From Undibacterium paludis (lineage in GTDB: Bacteria > Pseudomonadota > Gammaproteobacteria > Burkholderiales > Burkholderiaceae_D): a DNA stretch of 64,000 bases. Position numbers and translations under genes: made by a program. The stretch lies in NCBI RefSeq assembly GCF_022568815.1, contig NZ_JAKZHX010000011.1, forward strand, positions 124,001-188,000, written 5' to 3'. Numbering within the stretch: the stretch's first letter is position 1; every line of letters starts with the position of its first letter. The notes beneath the pieces are model-generated. The model saw nothing but the letters and a program-made list of their open reading frames with translations, ran no database searches and had not been told where the DNA came from. This document shows positions 1-9,351 of this stretch, piece after piece.

Positions 1-18
1 CGCTGTTCAAGATTAGGT

Positions 19-735
19 TTAAAGCTGGCGCTGTACCAGCCAGTTTGCCAGCAGACGATTCACTTCGGGTGCACGCTCCAGCACGGACATGTGGCCACAG
101 TCTTCGACGACATGAAGTTCTGCATCTGGCAAGCCTGTAGCCAGTTTTTCTGCTTCATCCATGCTGCGCATCTGGTCATTGCCGCTGGCGATCACCATGG
201 CCGGGCAGGTAATGTCGGCCAGCTGTGCATGGCCATCAAGACGTTGTATGCCCAACTGCCGCAGGAAGACTTCTTTGCCCAGTGCCAGCGACATGGCCTG
301 CAAGTGATTGAGCAAAGCCATATTGTCCTGGCGCAGCGGGTGCAGGGCGCGTCGTAACGCCGTCATGGTTTGCCCCTTGTAAGGGTAGGTAGTCAGCATG
401 CGTATCTGTTGCTGGTTACGGGCGATTTCATCTGCCGTACTAGCCCGTGCCGAGGTGTTGAGCAAGACCAGGCCAGTCAGCCCCTCCCCTTCCTGTCGAT
501 TGCGTGTCAGCCAGGCAAGCTGGCGAGCTACATAGCCGCCCAAAGAAAACCCGATGACGATGCAATTGGCTGGCAGGTCAGGCAGGATGCGTTGCGCCAT
601 GCTTTCGACACTATCGCCCTGGCTCAGGTCAGCGAAGTGAATTTGCCCCAGTTTTTCTAGATCAGGCAAGACTTCGCTCCATAAGCTGGCATCACACATG
701 AAACCGGGGATCAGCAGGAATTGGCGCGAGGACAT
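19..735 (-). CDS. alpha/beta hydrolase
   Basis: Soluble alpha/beta-hydrolase of about 238 residues. The nucleophile elbow GFSLG lies at residues 62-66 (Ser64), an acid candidate is Asp187 in GND, and the catalytic His215 is in DCGHM. This is the complete Ser-Asp-His triad of the family, and the length is typical. No signal peptide is visible, so it is probably cytoplasmic. Substrate unknown; esterase or lactonase activity is the family expectation. I chose the ATG at 735; a TTG 18 bases upstream (753) is also in frame and neither has a clear ribosome binding site. It lies 29 bases (11 if the TTG is used) downstream of a small gene on the same strand and may be co-transcribed. Confidence 0.85.
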   Translation of the reverse strand: MSSRQFLLIPGFMCDASLWSEVLPDLEKLGQIHFADLSQGDSVESMAQRILPDLPANCIVIGFSLGGYVARQLAWLTRNRQEGEGLTGLVLLNTSARASTADEIARNQQQIRMLTTYPYKGQTMTALRRALHPLRQDNMALLNHLQAMSLALGKEVFLRQLGIQRLDGHAQLADITCPAMVIASGNDQMRSMDEAEKLATGLPDAELHVVEDCGHMSVLERAPEVNRLLANWLVQRQL

Positions 736-764
736 GGACGGTGATTCAGACAAAGAGGCGTATC

Positions 765-1067
765 CTATTTTTTCTTCAGGTTCTGCAACAGGCTGTTGAC
801 TTGTTCGCTCAGAGGTATGCCATGCTGGCGCAATAACTGCACATGCAAGACCAGGTTTTCCAGCACCAGCTTTGCCGCTACTGCCAACAAGGTTACTTGT
901 CTGTCTTCATTGCTGAAGTTTTCCATGGCGTCGGCCATGTCGCATAAATGGCGAGCGGTGATGGCGCGCAGTTCATCTTCTTCGAAGGGCAGGTCAGCAA
1001 AATCAATGGGATCTTCCTGTTCAACTTCCTTCATCAGTTCTTGCAGTTGTTCTGGTGTGATGGACAT
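765..1067 (-). CDS. small acidic hypothetical protein
   Basis: Conserved-looking 100-residue soluble protein, acidic in the first third (many Glu/Asp up to about residue 35) and then predicted helical with a Leu/Val-rich stretch and a basic C-terminal end. There is no signal peptide, membrane segment or recognised motif. It sits just upstream of the alpha/beta hydrolase gene on the same strand, so the two may form an operon. Function unknown. Confidence 0.6.
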   Translation of the reverse strand: MSITPEQLQELMKEVEQEDPIDFADLPFEEDELRAITARHLCDMADAMENFSNEDRQVTLLAVAAKLVLENLVLHVQLLRQHGIPLSEQVNSLLQNLKKK

Positions 1068-1153
1068 AGCTGCCCTTGAAAATAATGGACCTGGCTTTGT
1101 GCCATTCCTCTATTCTCATTCTAGCCTGCTTTTGAGTTGCCTGAATACGGCCT

Positions 1154-2353
1154 TCATTTTTTGATCGATACAGCAAACACAGCCAGCCCGCCCAGTGCCA
1201 ACAATGCGCCCAGCCAGCCGGTCGAGGTCCAGCCATATCCCATGGTGATGACGACGCCACCCAGCCAGGCACCAAGTGCATTGGCTACATTGAATGCAGA
1301 ATGATTCAGGGCGGCAGCCAGGGTTTGTGCCTTGCCTGCCACATCCATCAGGCGTATCTGCAAGGCTGGGCCGATGGCGACCAGGGTACCCAGCAAAAAT
1401 ACCCAGATGATTGCTGAGATGGCATAGGTCATCGCGAAAGAAACGCCACCCAGTACCAGCGCACTCCATAGCAGCAGTCCCGCGATGGTATGCAGCAGAT
1501 TTTTATCCGCCAGACGTGCGCCCAGCATGCTGCCCACGACCATGCCGACACCAAACAGTGACAGGACCAGGGGGATGCTGCCTGAAGGTAATTTCGTGAC
1601 TTCAGTAAGTAGGGGTTTAATATAACTGAACACCGCAAACATGCCACCAAAGCCGACTGCGCCTATGCCCAGTGTGAACCAGACCTGCCTGCTGGCCAGC
1701 GCTGCCAGTTCACTTTTGGGGCTTGCCCCTTTTTCTGCAGCCACCTCCGGCACAGTGAAGTAGATTGCCACGCTGCCGAGTGCAGCCAGGGAAGCGACAA
1801 AAACATAAGCAGCTTGCCAGCCCCAAACCTGTCCCAGCCAGGTTGCAGCAGGTACGCCAAGCAGGGTGGAACTGGTCAAACCCAGGATGACCAGGCCTAC
1901 TGCAGTGGCGCGCATTTGCGGTGCGACCATATTCGCGGCAAGCAGCGTGGCGACTCCAAAGTAGGCACCGTGAGGCAAGCCAGCAATAAAGCGCAGGATA
2001 TTCAACGACATGTAGTCTGTGGTCATCGTCCCCGCAAAATTGGCTGCTGCAAATAGCAGGACAAGGGCGATCAATAAAGTTCTGCGTGGCCAGTTGGCTG
2101 TCAGCACGGCAAACATCGGTGCGCCGATGACAACACCAAAGGCATAGGCACTGACGACATGGCCTGCCTCCGGTATGGATACGGCCAGACCTCGTGCCAC
2201 TTCAGGAAGCAAACCCATCATGGCAAATTCGCCTGTACCTATGGCAAATGCACCCAGGCCCAGCGCAGTGACGGCATATAAAAATTTGCGCCGGGTGTTT
2301 GCGGCAGCATTGATCTCTACTGATGCTGGTGTAGTTAGTATGGTATTTGGCAT
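1154..2353 (-). CDS. MFS transporter, DHA1-type efflux permease
   Basis: Inner-membrane protein of 399 residues with about 12 hydrophobic segments, typical of the major facilitator superfamily. Residues about 25-60 carry the TGEFAMMGLLPEVARGL stretch characteristic of AraJ/YdhP/SotB-like DHA1 exporters, followed by the loop motif after helix 2 (NWPRRTLL). The family exports sugars, amino acids or drugs in exchange for protons; the substrate cannot be read from sequence. It lies downstream of the oxidoreductase gene on the same strand with a gap of only about 20 bases, so the LysR regulator upstream probably controls both genes. Confidence 0.88.
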   Translation of the reverse strand: MPNTILTTPASVEINAAANTRRKFLYAVTALGLGAFAIGTGEFAMMGLLPEVARGLAVSIPEAGHVVSAYAFGVVIGAPMFAVLTANWPRRTLLIALVLLFAAANFAGTMTTDYMSLNILRFIAGLPHGAYFGVATLLAANMVAPQMRATAVGLVILGLTSSTLLGVPAATWLGQVWGWQAAYVFVASLAALGSVAIYFTVPEVAAEKGASPKSELAALASRQVWFTLGIGAVGFGGMFAVFSYIKPLLTEVTKLPSGSIPLVLSLFGVGMVVGSMLGARLADKNLLHTIAGLLLWSALVLGGVSFAMTYAISAIIWVFLLGTLVAIGPALQIRLMDVAGKAQTLAAALNHSAFNVANALGAWLGGVVITMGYGWTSTGWLGALLALGGLAVFAVSIKK

Positions 2354-2373
2354 GATGGGCAGGCGTAGTGAAA

Positions 2374-3018
2374 TTAATGTGCGACAGTGAAGCGCTTCTG
2401 TATATGTTTCGGCGTTTCCATTTCATCGACGATGGCGACAGCCAGATCCTGCACGGAAATACCTGCTGGTGCATCAGCAACACCAGGCAGCAGATTGTCC
2501 GTGCCTACCCGGTATTGTCCGCTACGCTCGCCAGGTGCCAGACCTATGGGTGGGGACAGGAAAGTCCATTCCAGCGTCTCTTCCTTCTTGATGAGGTTCA
2601 GGGCTGCTCTTGCGGCCAGTGCTCCCTGTTTGTATTCGGCTGGAAATTCAGGCACATCCACCAGTTGCACCCCAGGCGCGACATACAGGCTGCCAGCACC
2701 ACCGACCACCAGCAAGCGCTTGACACCCGCCTGTTTGATGCCTTGGAAGATGGCTTGTGTGCCTTGCAGGAACAGGTCATGGATTTGTGCTTCGCCCCAG
2801 CCGGGGTTGTAGGCACTGATCACGGCATCTTGTCCAGCCACGGCATGCGCGACTTGTTCTGCGTGCAAGACGTCTGTCTGAACCACGGTAAGCCCGGCTT
2901 GCGCTGCTATGTTGGATGGATTACGCGCCAGCAGGGTGACTGCATGCCCACGGCTCAGCAATTCTCCCAGGACGGGTGTGCCTACAAAGCCAGTGCCGCC
3001 AATTAATGCGATTTTCAT
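2374..3018 (-). CDS. NAD(P)-binding SDR-like oxidoreductase
   Basis: Atypical short-chain dehydrogenase (NAD(P)H-binding, YwnB-like) of 214 residues. The N-terminal Rossmann motif GGTGFVGTPV begins at residue 7, followed by a basic residue after beta-2 (LLARN) that favours NADPH. I chose the ATG at 3018 because AGGAG lies just upstream and the Rossmann strand then begins at residue 2; the open frame extends upstream but that part looks non-coding. It is divergent from a LysR-type gene and followed closely by an MFS exporter gene, a common arrangement for a regulator with a small detoxification module. Substrate unknown. Confidence 0.85.
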   Translation of the reverse strand: MKIALIGGTGFVGTPVLGELLSRGHAVTLLARNPSNIAAQAGLTVVQTDVLHAEQVAHAVAGQDAVISAYNPGWGEAQIHDLFLQGTQAIFQGIKQAGVKRLLVVGGAGSLYVAPGVQLVDVPEFPAEYKQGALAARAALNLIKKEETLEWTFLSPPIGLAPGERSGQYRVGTDNLLPGVADAPAGISVQDLAVAIVDEMETPKHIQKRFTVAH

Positions 3019-3145
3019 TTGAAACTCCTGTGTGAATATGTTTAGTCTGTGATGCATAGTTTGAATACTTAACGAAGCCTTGAATAGATGACAAAAATAA
3101 CTAATACTATGAAGCTGTACTAATAAATGGGTAGTCTGGAAGACG

Positions 3146-4027
3146 ATGGAACAGTACAAACGCATGGCCTTGTTTGCCGAGGTGGTCACCGCAGGGTCCT
3201 TGAGCAGTGCTGCCCGCAAGCTCGGCATGACGCCATCAGCAGTCAGCCAGCATCTGCGGGCGCTGGAAGCTGACCTGGGTTTGTCACTATTGCATCGTTC
3301 AACCCGCAAGTTGACGCTGACAGAAGCAGGTGCGCGCTATTTTGAGGGCTGTGCCGCCATGGTGGCGGCGGCACGATCTGCCGAGCAGGCGTTGGCAAGG
3401 CACAGGGATGAACCTCAGGGTGAATTGCGCATCGCCGCGCCCATAGGTTTTGGTGGCATGCTGGCACAAGCCCTGGCACCGCTGCAACAATATCCCAAAC
3501 TGAGTTTGTGCCTGCTGGTGGATGATGCTGTAGTCGATTTGATCGATGAACGCATAGACATCGCGCTGCGTGTCGGTAATTTGCCTGACTCCAGCCTGGT
3601 GGCGCGCAGGCTGGGCAGTCTGCCGGCCCAGCTATGTGCTGCACCATCGTACCTGCATCAACATGGCTGGCCGCAGCAACCGCAGGATCTGGCCCAGCAT
3701 GTCTGGCTGGGTACTACGTCAGTCCGTCATCTGCAATTGTCAGGTCCAGGCCAGTCCCATGTTGACATGAAGATGCCTGTCAGGATCAAAGCCACCCAGG
3801 TGACCGCCCTGCATGCGCTTTGCGTGGCTGGCTGGGGACTCAGCATCGCTGTCAGTAAAGACGACCACAATGCGCTGACAAATGGCAGTCTGGTACCTGT
3901 ATTACCCGACTGGAAATTGCCAGACCTGGTCTTGCATGCGGTAACGCCCAGGCGTGATGAACAGCCTGCCAAGGTGCGCCATGCCCTGGCCCTGCTGGCA
4001 GAATATGTGGCCAATTTTGCCGTCTGA
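3146..4027 (+). CDS. LysR-family transcriptional regulator
   Basis: Protein of 293 residues with an N-terminal winged helix-turn-helix (residues about 5-63, including the typical SLSSAARKLGMTPSAVSQH) and a type 2 periplasmic-binding-like effector domain from about residue 90. Length is normal for the family. It is divergent from the oxidoreductase gene; the 127-base gap holds a direct repeat actaata at 3100-3106 and 3119-3125 that could belong to its operator. By the usual LysR logic it would regulate the divergent oxidoreductase/MFS pair and itself. The inducer is unknown. Confidence 0.9.
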   Translation: MEQYKRMALFAEVVTAGSLSSAARKLGMTPSAVSQHLRALEADLGLSLLHRSTRKLTLTEAGARYFEGCAAMVAAARSAEQALARHRDEPQGELRIAAPIGFGGMLAQALAPLQQYPKLSLCLLVDDAVVDLIDERIDIALRVGNLPDSSLVARRLGSLPAQLCAAPSYLHQHGWPQQPQDLAQHVWLGTTSVRHLQLSGPGQSHVDMKMPVRIKATQVTALHALCVAGWGLSIAVSKDDHNALTNGSLVPVLPDWKLPDLVLHAVTPRRDEQPAKVRHALALLAEYVANFAV

Positions 4028-4046
4028 AATGACAGGCAGATTTTAG

Positions 4047-4730
4047 TCAGGCGAAAGGAATACGTGTCAGCAGCTCAAAATCTCCACCGGCACTGGCTTC
4101 CATGAACAGGGCGATACCATCAATGATCAATGGCTCTGTCTGCTGGAAATGTGACACGGCTGCCTCATACAGTCTACTCGCCACCGGCCCGGCTTCCAGC
4201 CTGTCGCTCAGTGTCATGTGGAAGCGGAATTCTTCTTCAACATAGGGATAGCCCCAACGCTGCAGCAAGGCGAGCTGACGCGCGCTGAGACCATGCTGCT
4301 GACGACGGGTCAGCTCGGCCTGGTTCATCGGGGCGCGAAAATGATCAAAATGCCTGACGCATGAAAAAGCCAGATCATTGAGTGCGGGCTGATCACCTGT
4401 CGGTCGCAACGCCAGGAAATCGCCCATCCACTGTATGGATGGGCCGCATATGTTGAAGCGGTTTTGCTGTTCGCAGAATTCGGTCAGTTCCAGTTCCAGT
4501 CCGGCCAGGGTTTTGCCATCAGCTAAACGAAACGGTGCTTTCAGTGTTGCATGGAAGCCGTAACGACGTGCATCCCTGGTCAGGCTGTGCTGTACGCTGG
4601 GGGCAAGGCCATCGATGGCAGTCTGGGGCAGTATTTCTGCTGTTTCAGGGTCGCGTCCCAGCCATTCACAACCAGCCTGCCACCATGGGCTCTCGCGATC
4701 AGGGGCAAAATACAGGGCGTAACGCGTCAT
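4047..4730 (-). CDS. DUF1045 protein, 2H phosphoesterase-like (phosphonate-associated)
   Basis: Matches the family of putative phosphonate metabolism proteins (DUF1045), which carry two H-x-T motifs of the 2H phosphoesterase fold: H60-A-T62 in the YGFHATLKAPF segment and H171-M-T173 in FHMTLSDRL. The length of 227 residues is typical. Family members usually lie in C-P lyase or related phosphonate operons and are thought to act on cyclic phosphodiester intermediates. Here phnM lies 1.2 kb away on the other strand, which supports a phosphonate or phosphate-ester role, but no C-P lyase core gene is present. Confidence 0.85.
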   Translation of the reverse strand: MTRYALYFAPDRESPWWQAGCEWLGRDPETAEILPQTAIDGLAPSVQHSLTRDARRYGFHATLKAPFRLADGKTLAGLELELTEFCEQQNRFNICGPSIQWMGDFLALRPTGDQPALNDLAFSCVRHFDHFRAPMNQAELTRRQQHGLSARQLALLQRWGYPYVEEEFRFHMTLSDRLEAGPVASRLYEAAVSHFQQTEPLIIDGIALFMEASAGGDFELLTRIPFA

Positions 4731-4746
4731 GCCTGTATTTGTGCTA

Positions 4747-5643
4747 TCAATCTGCCACCTGGTCAGTAGGGAACCGCAACGAGTCCCTGAGCAAAAAGCC
4801 CATGGACATGTTCATGTTGATATTCTTGGGAGGAATCGGTTTGGTAAACCACTTGTCGTAGATACGATAGATTTCACCCTCATGTATCATCCTCAGCATT
4901 TCTGTGTCGACGACTTTCTTGAATGCCGGGTCATCCTTGCGCATCATGATGGAGTAAGGCTCTATCGACAGGGGTTCACCCATGATGACAAAACTCGCAG
5001 GTGACTTGGATTCTGCACGCAGGCTGTAGAGCAATACATCATCCATGGGGAAGGCATCGGCCTTGCCTTCTTCTACCATCTTGAATGATTCCTGGTCGCT
5101 GTTACCCTCAACCAGTTTGATGTTCAGGGAAATGGTATCGTTCTTGTCATTGAGCAGTTTGACCGTTGTGGTACTTTTGGTCGTGACCACGGTATGGTTG
5201 CGCAACTGTGACCAGGTCTTGATACCACTGTCTGCCTTCACCAGGGCGCGAACACTGGAAAAGAAATGCGGTATGGTAAAGGCAACGCGCTTGCGCCTGT
5301 CCGCATTATTGGTGGTGCTGCCACATTCAAGATCTATCTTGTCTTCCAGCAGGGCGCTGAAACGGGTAGTGGAATCGACAGGGAAGTACTGTACCTTCAT
5401 CGTTGGCATTTTCAGTTCTTTCTTGATGGCTTCTGCCACTTTCTGGCAAAGCTCAACTGAATAGCCGAGTGGCTGTTTGTTTTCATCGGTATAGGAAAAT
5501 GGCGGAGTTTCACGTATGCCGATGACCAGGGTCTGGGTCTTGCGGATTTTGGCCAGTGTATCACCCGCCTGCGCCAGCACGGGCAGGGTCAGACACATCA
5601 TGGCAGCCGCTACATTGACTACACTGCGTACTTTGTACTTCAT
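4747..5643 (-). CDS. family 3 amino-acid ABC transporter solute-binding protein
   Basis: Periplasmic binding protein of 298 residues with a signal peptide (cleavage near residue 26, after LAQA) and a bacterial solute-binding family 3 domain. It resembles the glutamate/aspartate GltI group: an early RETPPFSY segment, a DLECGSTTN segment, and later segments around VTTKSTT and DAFPMDDV. I chose the ATG at 5643 because AGGTGA precedes it and the signal peptide then starts correctly; the frame stays open upstream. It is 16 bases upstream of the DUF1045 gene on the same strand. No permease or ATPase gene is adjacent, so it is an orphan binding protein. Confidence 0.85.
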   Translation of the reverse strand: MKYKVRSVVNVAAAMMCLTLPVLAQAGDTLAKIRKTQTLVIGIRETPPFSYTDENKQPLGYSVELCQKVAEAIKKELKMPTMKVQYFPVDSTTRFSALLEDKIDLECGSTTNNADRRKRVAFTIPHFFSSVRALVKADSGIKTWSQLRNHTVVTTKSTTTVKLLNDKNDTISLNIKLVEGNSDQESFKMVEEGKADAFPMDDVLLYSLRAESKSPASFVIMGEPLSIEPYSIMMRKDDPAFKKVVDTEMLRMIHEGEIYRIYDKWFTKPIPPKNINMNMSMGFLLRDSLRFPTDQVAD

Positions 5644-5941
5644 ATTTTCACCTGTCATTTGTGAACAGCTTGGCAATATCAACAGTCTCTGGTATGACCG
5701 ATTGCGAGTCGACTCTAGCAGGCATGGTACAAGACAAAGTATGAAATTCAAGCTCCCCTGCAAAACAAGATTTAGTAATAAAATTAAAATAATATTGCAA
5801 ATTGGAAATTTATAAGCTAGAAATCCGCGAGCGTTTTTCATGTGCTACCTAGCTATTGCGGCACAAATCCCTGTGCTCCGGCTTTGCCAAACCATGCTAA
5901 GGTTACATCTGAAAATTTTTGCCTGCCTATTGTTAATTATG

Positions 5942-7099
5942 ATGAATTCTTCAGCCGTGTATCCTTCCGTCAACATTCTGAATGCCCGTATCGTTACTGC
6001 GGATAGAGTTTTTACCGGAAGCATGACAGTCACTGGCGGCAAAATCAGCGATATCAGTCAGGGGAGTGGCGGCATAAGTGCTGCGGACTGGCAGGGGGAC
6101 TTTCTTTTGCCCGGCCTGGTTGAATTGCATACCGACAATCTGGAAAAACACCTGATGCCGCGACCCAAGGTCAGCTGGCCGGTCATGCCGGCGATACTGG
6201 CCCATGATGCGCAGATTGCGGCGGCCGGCATCACGACCGTACTGGACGCCATTGCTGTTGGCGATATTGATCCTGACAGCGTGCGCATGCAAACCCTTAA
6301 CCCCTGTGTGCAGGGCTTGCGCACGGCGGCTGATGCCGGTTTGTTGCGTGCCGAGCATTTTTTGCATATGCGGCTGGAACTGGCCGAACCTGACTTGTTG
6401 CAGATGTTCGGCCCCTTCCTGCAGGATGCGGGTTTGAAACTGGTATCGCTGATGGACCACACGCCGGGCCAGCGTCAGTGGACGGACCTCGCGCATTACC
6501 GGACTTATGTCACCGGCAAGCGTGGCTGGAGCGAACAGAAGGTGGACCAGATGCTGGGCCTGCTGCTGGACCGTCAGCAACGCCATGTGGCTGATAACCG
6601 CCAGCAGGTGATTGCGCTCTGCCAGCAGCATACTCATCCCATACCACTGGCTTCACATGATGATACGACCGCAGAGCATGTGCATGAAGGTGTGGCCGAA
6701 GGTGTCAGTATCTCCGAATTCCCGACCAGCCTGCTGGCTGCGCAAACGGCCAGGCAGCAGGGGCTGGCTATCGTGATGGGCGCACCCAACCGTGTGCGTG
6801 GCGGTTCGCATTCAGGCAATGTCTCGGCCAGCGAACTGGCGCGCCATGACCTGCTCGATATCCTGTCGTCCGATTACGTTCCGGCCAGTCTGTTGCAGGC
6901 AGCCTTCATGCTCCAGGACGACGGTTATGACTTGCCCAAGGCAATCGCCACGGTCAGCCGTGCACCTGCCCGTGCGCTGGGTCTGCATGACAGAGGGGAA
7001 ATCGCCCTGGGATTGAATGCCGACTTCATCCGGGTGCGCATGCTCGACAAATTGCCGGTGGTGCTTGGGGTATGGCGTAATGGCAGGCAAATTGCCTGA
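5942..7099 (+). CDS. phnM: PhnM-like alpha-D-ribose 1-methylphosphonate 5-triphosphate diphosphatase
   Basis: Amidohydrolase-fold protein of 385 residues from this start, close to the E. coli PhnM length. The metal-binding HTDNLEKH segment (H63-x-D65) and the late GAPNRVRGGSHSGN segment are diagnostic of PhnM. In the C-P lyase pathway PhnM removes pyrophosphate from the ribose triphosphate intermediate. The start is uncertain: ATGs at 5894, 5939 and 5942 are in frame and none has a good ribosome binding site; 5942 puts the first beta strand at the usual place. The rest of the phn operon is absent, so this copy acts either with distant genes or on another substrate. Confidence 0.88.
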   Translation: MNSSAVYPSVNILNARIVTADRVFTGSMTVTGGKISDISQGSGGISAADWQGDFLLPGLVELHTDNLEKHLMPRPKVSWPVMPAILAHDAQIAAAGITTVLDAIAVGDIDPDSVRMQTLNPCVQGLRTAADAGLLRAEHFLHMRLELAEPDLLQMFGPFLQDAGLKLVSLMDHTPGQRQWTDLAHYRTYVTGKRGWSEQKVDQMLGLLLDRQQRHVADNRQQVIALCQQHTHPIPLASHDDTTAEHVHEGVAEGVSISEFPTSLLAAQTARQQGLAIVMGAPNRVRGGSHSGNVSASELARHDLLDILSSDYVPASLLQAAFMLQDDGYDLPKAIATVSRAPARALGLHDRGEIALGLNADFIRVRMLDKLPVVLGVWRNGRQIA

Positions 7100-7122
7100 G
7101 CTGATGTTTACCAGCGAGGGTT

Positions 7123-7965
7123 TCAGCCTGGTTTGCTGTTCAGCACTGTATCAATGGCTGTCAGGGCTTCCAGTGCTCCCATGGGCAGGCCAAGGTCCTG
7201 TGCAAAGCTGATTTCTGCTTCGCGCAGGTTGATGCGCAACAGGCGGCCACCGTGTTGCGCCACAATGTATTGGCTGAAATGGCGCACGGTAGGGATGGCC
7301 GTGCCTGCGCCAAGCTCGATCACCAGCGGGCGTTTGACGCGGCTTAACCAGATTTCCTGGCGGGCGGCCTGTTGCTGCTGTCTTTGCTGGTTCCAGTCCC
7401 AGTCACCGAACATCAGCACGTTTGGCCTGGCCATGCCGCCGCAATGGGGGCAGGTCGGTGCTGCATTCAGCAACTGGCAATTGACATCATCAACTTCGGG
7501 CAGGAATTCTTGCGCTTTCCATATATGATGACTGCAAGGCAGCAGGCATTGCAGGTAGTGGATGGAACCATGGCATTCCAGTATGTGGGCCGCATCATAG
7601 CCAGCCTGATGGAAATGGCCGTCCACATTGCTGGTAAACACATTCAGTCCATGGGATTTGGATTGCCCCCAGCGCTTGAGGATATCAAAGCCGGCATGTG
7701 GCTTGATGTTGCGATACAGCGCCAGTCTGTGACCATAAAAACCCCAGGCCAGTCGCGGGTGGCGACGGAAGGCAGAAGGGCTTGCAATTTCGTGAAAAGG
7801 CAGGGCGCGTTGAGCCAATGCCGGGTAGGCTTTCCAGAAACCTTCCGTACCGCGAAAATCCGGCAAGCCTGAATCGACACCCATGCCCGCCCCGGCAGCG
7901 ATCACCAGCGCATCGGCTTGCGCTACCATTTCTGCTGCTTGATGGATGAGGTGTGCCGGGAGCAT
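7123..7965 (-). CDS. SIR2 family NAD-dependent protein deacylase
   Basis: Sirtuin of about 280 residues. Visible motifs are GAGMGVDSGLPDFRG (residues 25-39, NAD binding), SNVDGH (112-117), the catalytic His132 in ECHGSIH, and two zinc cysteine pairs (C140/C144 and C172/C175). The family removes acyl groups from lysines while consuming NAD. The frame remains open to 8055; I prefer the ATG at 7965 because it leaves the usual 25 residues before the glycine motif, but no start has a good ribosome binding site. The Sir2 fold alone does not imply phage defence, and no partner gene of such a system is nearby. Confidence 0.85.
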   Translation of the reverse strand: MLPAHLIHQAAEMVAQADALVIAAGAGMGVDSGLPDFRGTEGFWKAYPALAQRALPFHEIASPSAFRRHPRLAWGFYGHRLALYRNIKPHAGFDILKRWGQSKSHGLNVFTSNVDGHFHQAGYDAAHILECHGSIHYLQCLLPCSHHIWKAQEFLPEVDDVNCQLLNAAPTCPHCGGMARPNVLMFGDWDWNQQRQQQQAARQEIWLSRVKRPLVIELGAGTAIPTVRHFSQYIVAQHGGRLLRINLREAEISFAQDLGLPMGALEALTAIDTVLNSKPG

Positions 7966-8130
7966 GATGTTATCTGGACGGATATGCGCAACATCATAAA
8001 TGTGCCACTTCTGATGTTGCATGGCAAGTTTGCTACAAATAATGTAAGCAAACATGAATTTTTTACATAAGTCTGGGCAAGCTGGTGCAAACTATTGCCA
8101 TTAGATAACTTTTATAACGGAGACCACCCC

Positions 8131-9351
8131 ATGCCACGTATTTCTTTACGCACTGCCGGACTTTTGCTGACCTTGTCCGTGGCATTGCCCCTGTCATGCC
8201 CGCTTCAGGCTGAAGAAGCCCCCATACGCATAGGCATCATAGGGCCGTTTACAGGAAAATCTTCCAGCGACATGGGCGAAAGCATACGTGGCGGTGCCAA
8301 GGTGTTTTTGCAGGACATCAACCAGATAGGCGGCGTCATGGGACGGCACATAGAACTGGTGGAACGTGATGACCTGGCCAAACCGGAAACCGGACTGGCG
8401 ATGGCAAAAGAACTGGTGGAAAAAGAGAAGGTCGTGGCTGTTGTCGGTTTTGCCAATACCGGTGTGGTTCTGCAGGCCGCCAAGGTATTTCAGGAAAGTA
8501 AGCGACCACTGATCATCAGCGCTGCCACCGGTGCGGCCGTGACCAAGCAGTTCATGCCGCCGGCCGTACCTGACAGCTATGTGTTCCGCCTTGCAGGCAG
8601 CGATAATCTGCAGCCTGCAGTTATCCTTAATGATGTCATCGACAAGCGCAAGCTGACACAAATCGCCATCCTGCATGATGATAGTCCTTACGGTCAGTTC
8701 GGCAAGGAAAACCTGCTGGCTGAACTGAAGCAGCGCAAAGTGACACCGGTCGCCGTGGAAAGCTTCAAGGTCGGCGACCAGGACATGACGGCGCAGTTGA
8801 CCAAGGCCAAACAGGCCGGTGCACAAATCGTGATTCTGTATTGCCTGAGTTCGGAAGCGGCCATGGTTGCCAATGGCATGAACAAGATCAGGCTGAATGT
8901 GCCGCTGGCGGGTTCCTGGACCCTGTCGCAACGCAGCTTTGTTGAACTGGCTGCCAACAATGCCGAAGGCGCGCGCATGCCGGTCACTTTCATTGAAAAC
9001 GATGCCAATAATCGTAGCAATGAATTCGTCTTGAATTACTTCCGTTTAAATAATGTTAAATCCATTCCGTCGGCAGTTGCCGCTGCGCAGACTTATGACG
9101 CCTTGCGCATCCTGACTTTGGCCCTGATGCAGGCCAATACGACCGATGGCGACAAGATCAAGGCAGCACTGGAAGACATGAAATATGATGCAACTTCCAC
9201 CATCATTTCGCGCTACAAAAAACCGTTCTCAAAAAATGATCATGAAGCCGTTGCCAGGAACATGCTTTTCATAGGAGAAATCCGCCGTGGCAAGGTGACT
9301 TATGCGTACAAGGAAGACGCCAATAGCAGCCTGATAGTACGCACCAAATAA
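8131..9351 (+). CDS. LivK-type branched-chain amino acid/amide solute-binding protein
   Basis: Periplasmic binding protein of 406 residues (type 1 fold) with a signal peptide of about 27 residues. The IGIIGPFTGKSSSDMGESIR segment at the mature N-terminus is typical of the Leu/Ile/Val-binding family. GGAG lies 8 bases before the chosen ATG. Such proteins feed high-affinity ABC importers, but no livHMGF-like genes adjoin it, so it must use a transporter encoded elsewhere or act as a sensor subunit. A candidate terminator follows at 9396-9442. Confidence 0.87.
   Translation: MPRISLRTAGLLLTLSVALPLSCPLQAEEAPIRIGIIGPFTGKSSSDMGESIRGGAKVFLQDINQIGGVMGRHIELVERDDLAKPETGLAMAKELVEKEKVVAVVGFANTGVVLQAAKVFQESKRPLIISAATGAAVTKQFMPPAVPDSYVFRLAGSDNLQPAVILNDVIDKRKLTQIAILHDDSPYGQFGKENLLAELKQRKVTPVAVESFKVGDQDMTAQLTKAKQAGAQIVILYCLSSEAAMVANGMNKIRLNVPLAGSWTLSQRSFVELAANNAEGARMPVTFIENDANNRSNEFVLNYFRLNNVKSIPSAVAAAQTYDALRILTLALMQANTTDGDKIKAALEDMKYDATSTIISRYKKPFSKNDHEAVARNMLFIGEIRRGKVTYAYKEDANSSLIVRTK

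Noticed and set aside
4047..7099. C-P lyase operon
   Set aside because: Only phnM and the DUF1045 gene are present; phnG to phnL are missing.
7123..8055. SIR2-based anti-phage defence gene
   Set aside because: The protein is an ordinary deacylase-type sirtuin with zinc cysteines, and no TIR, STAND, HerA or Argonaute partner is adjacent.
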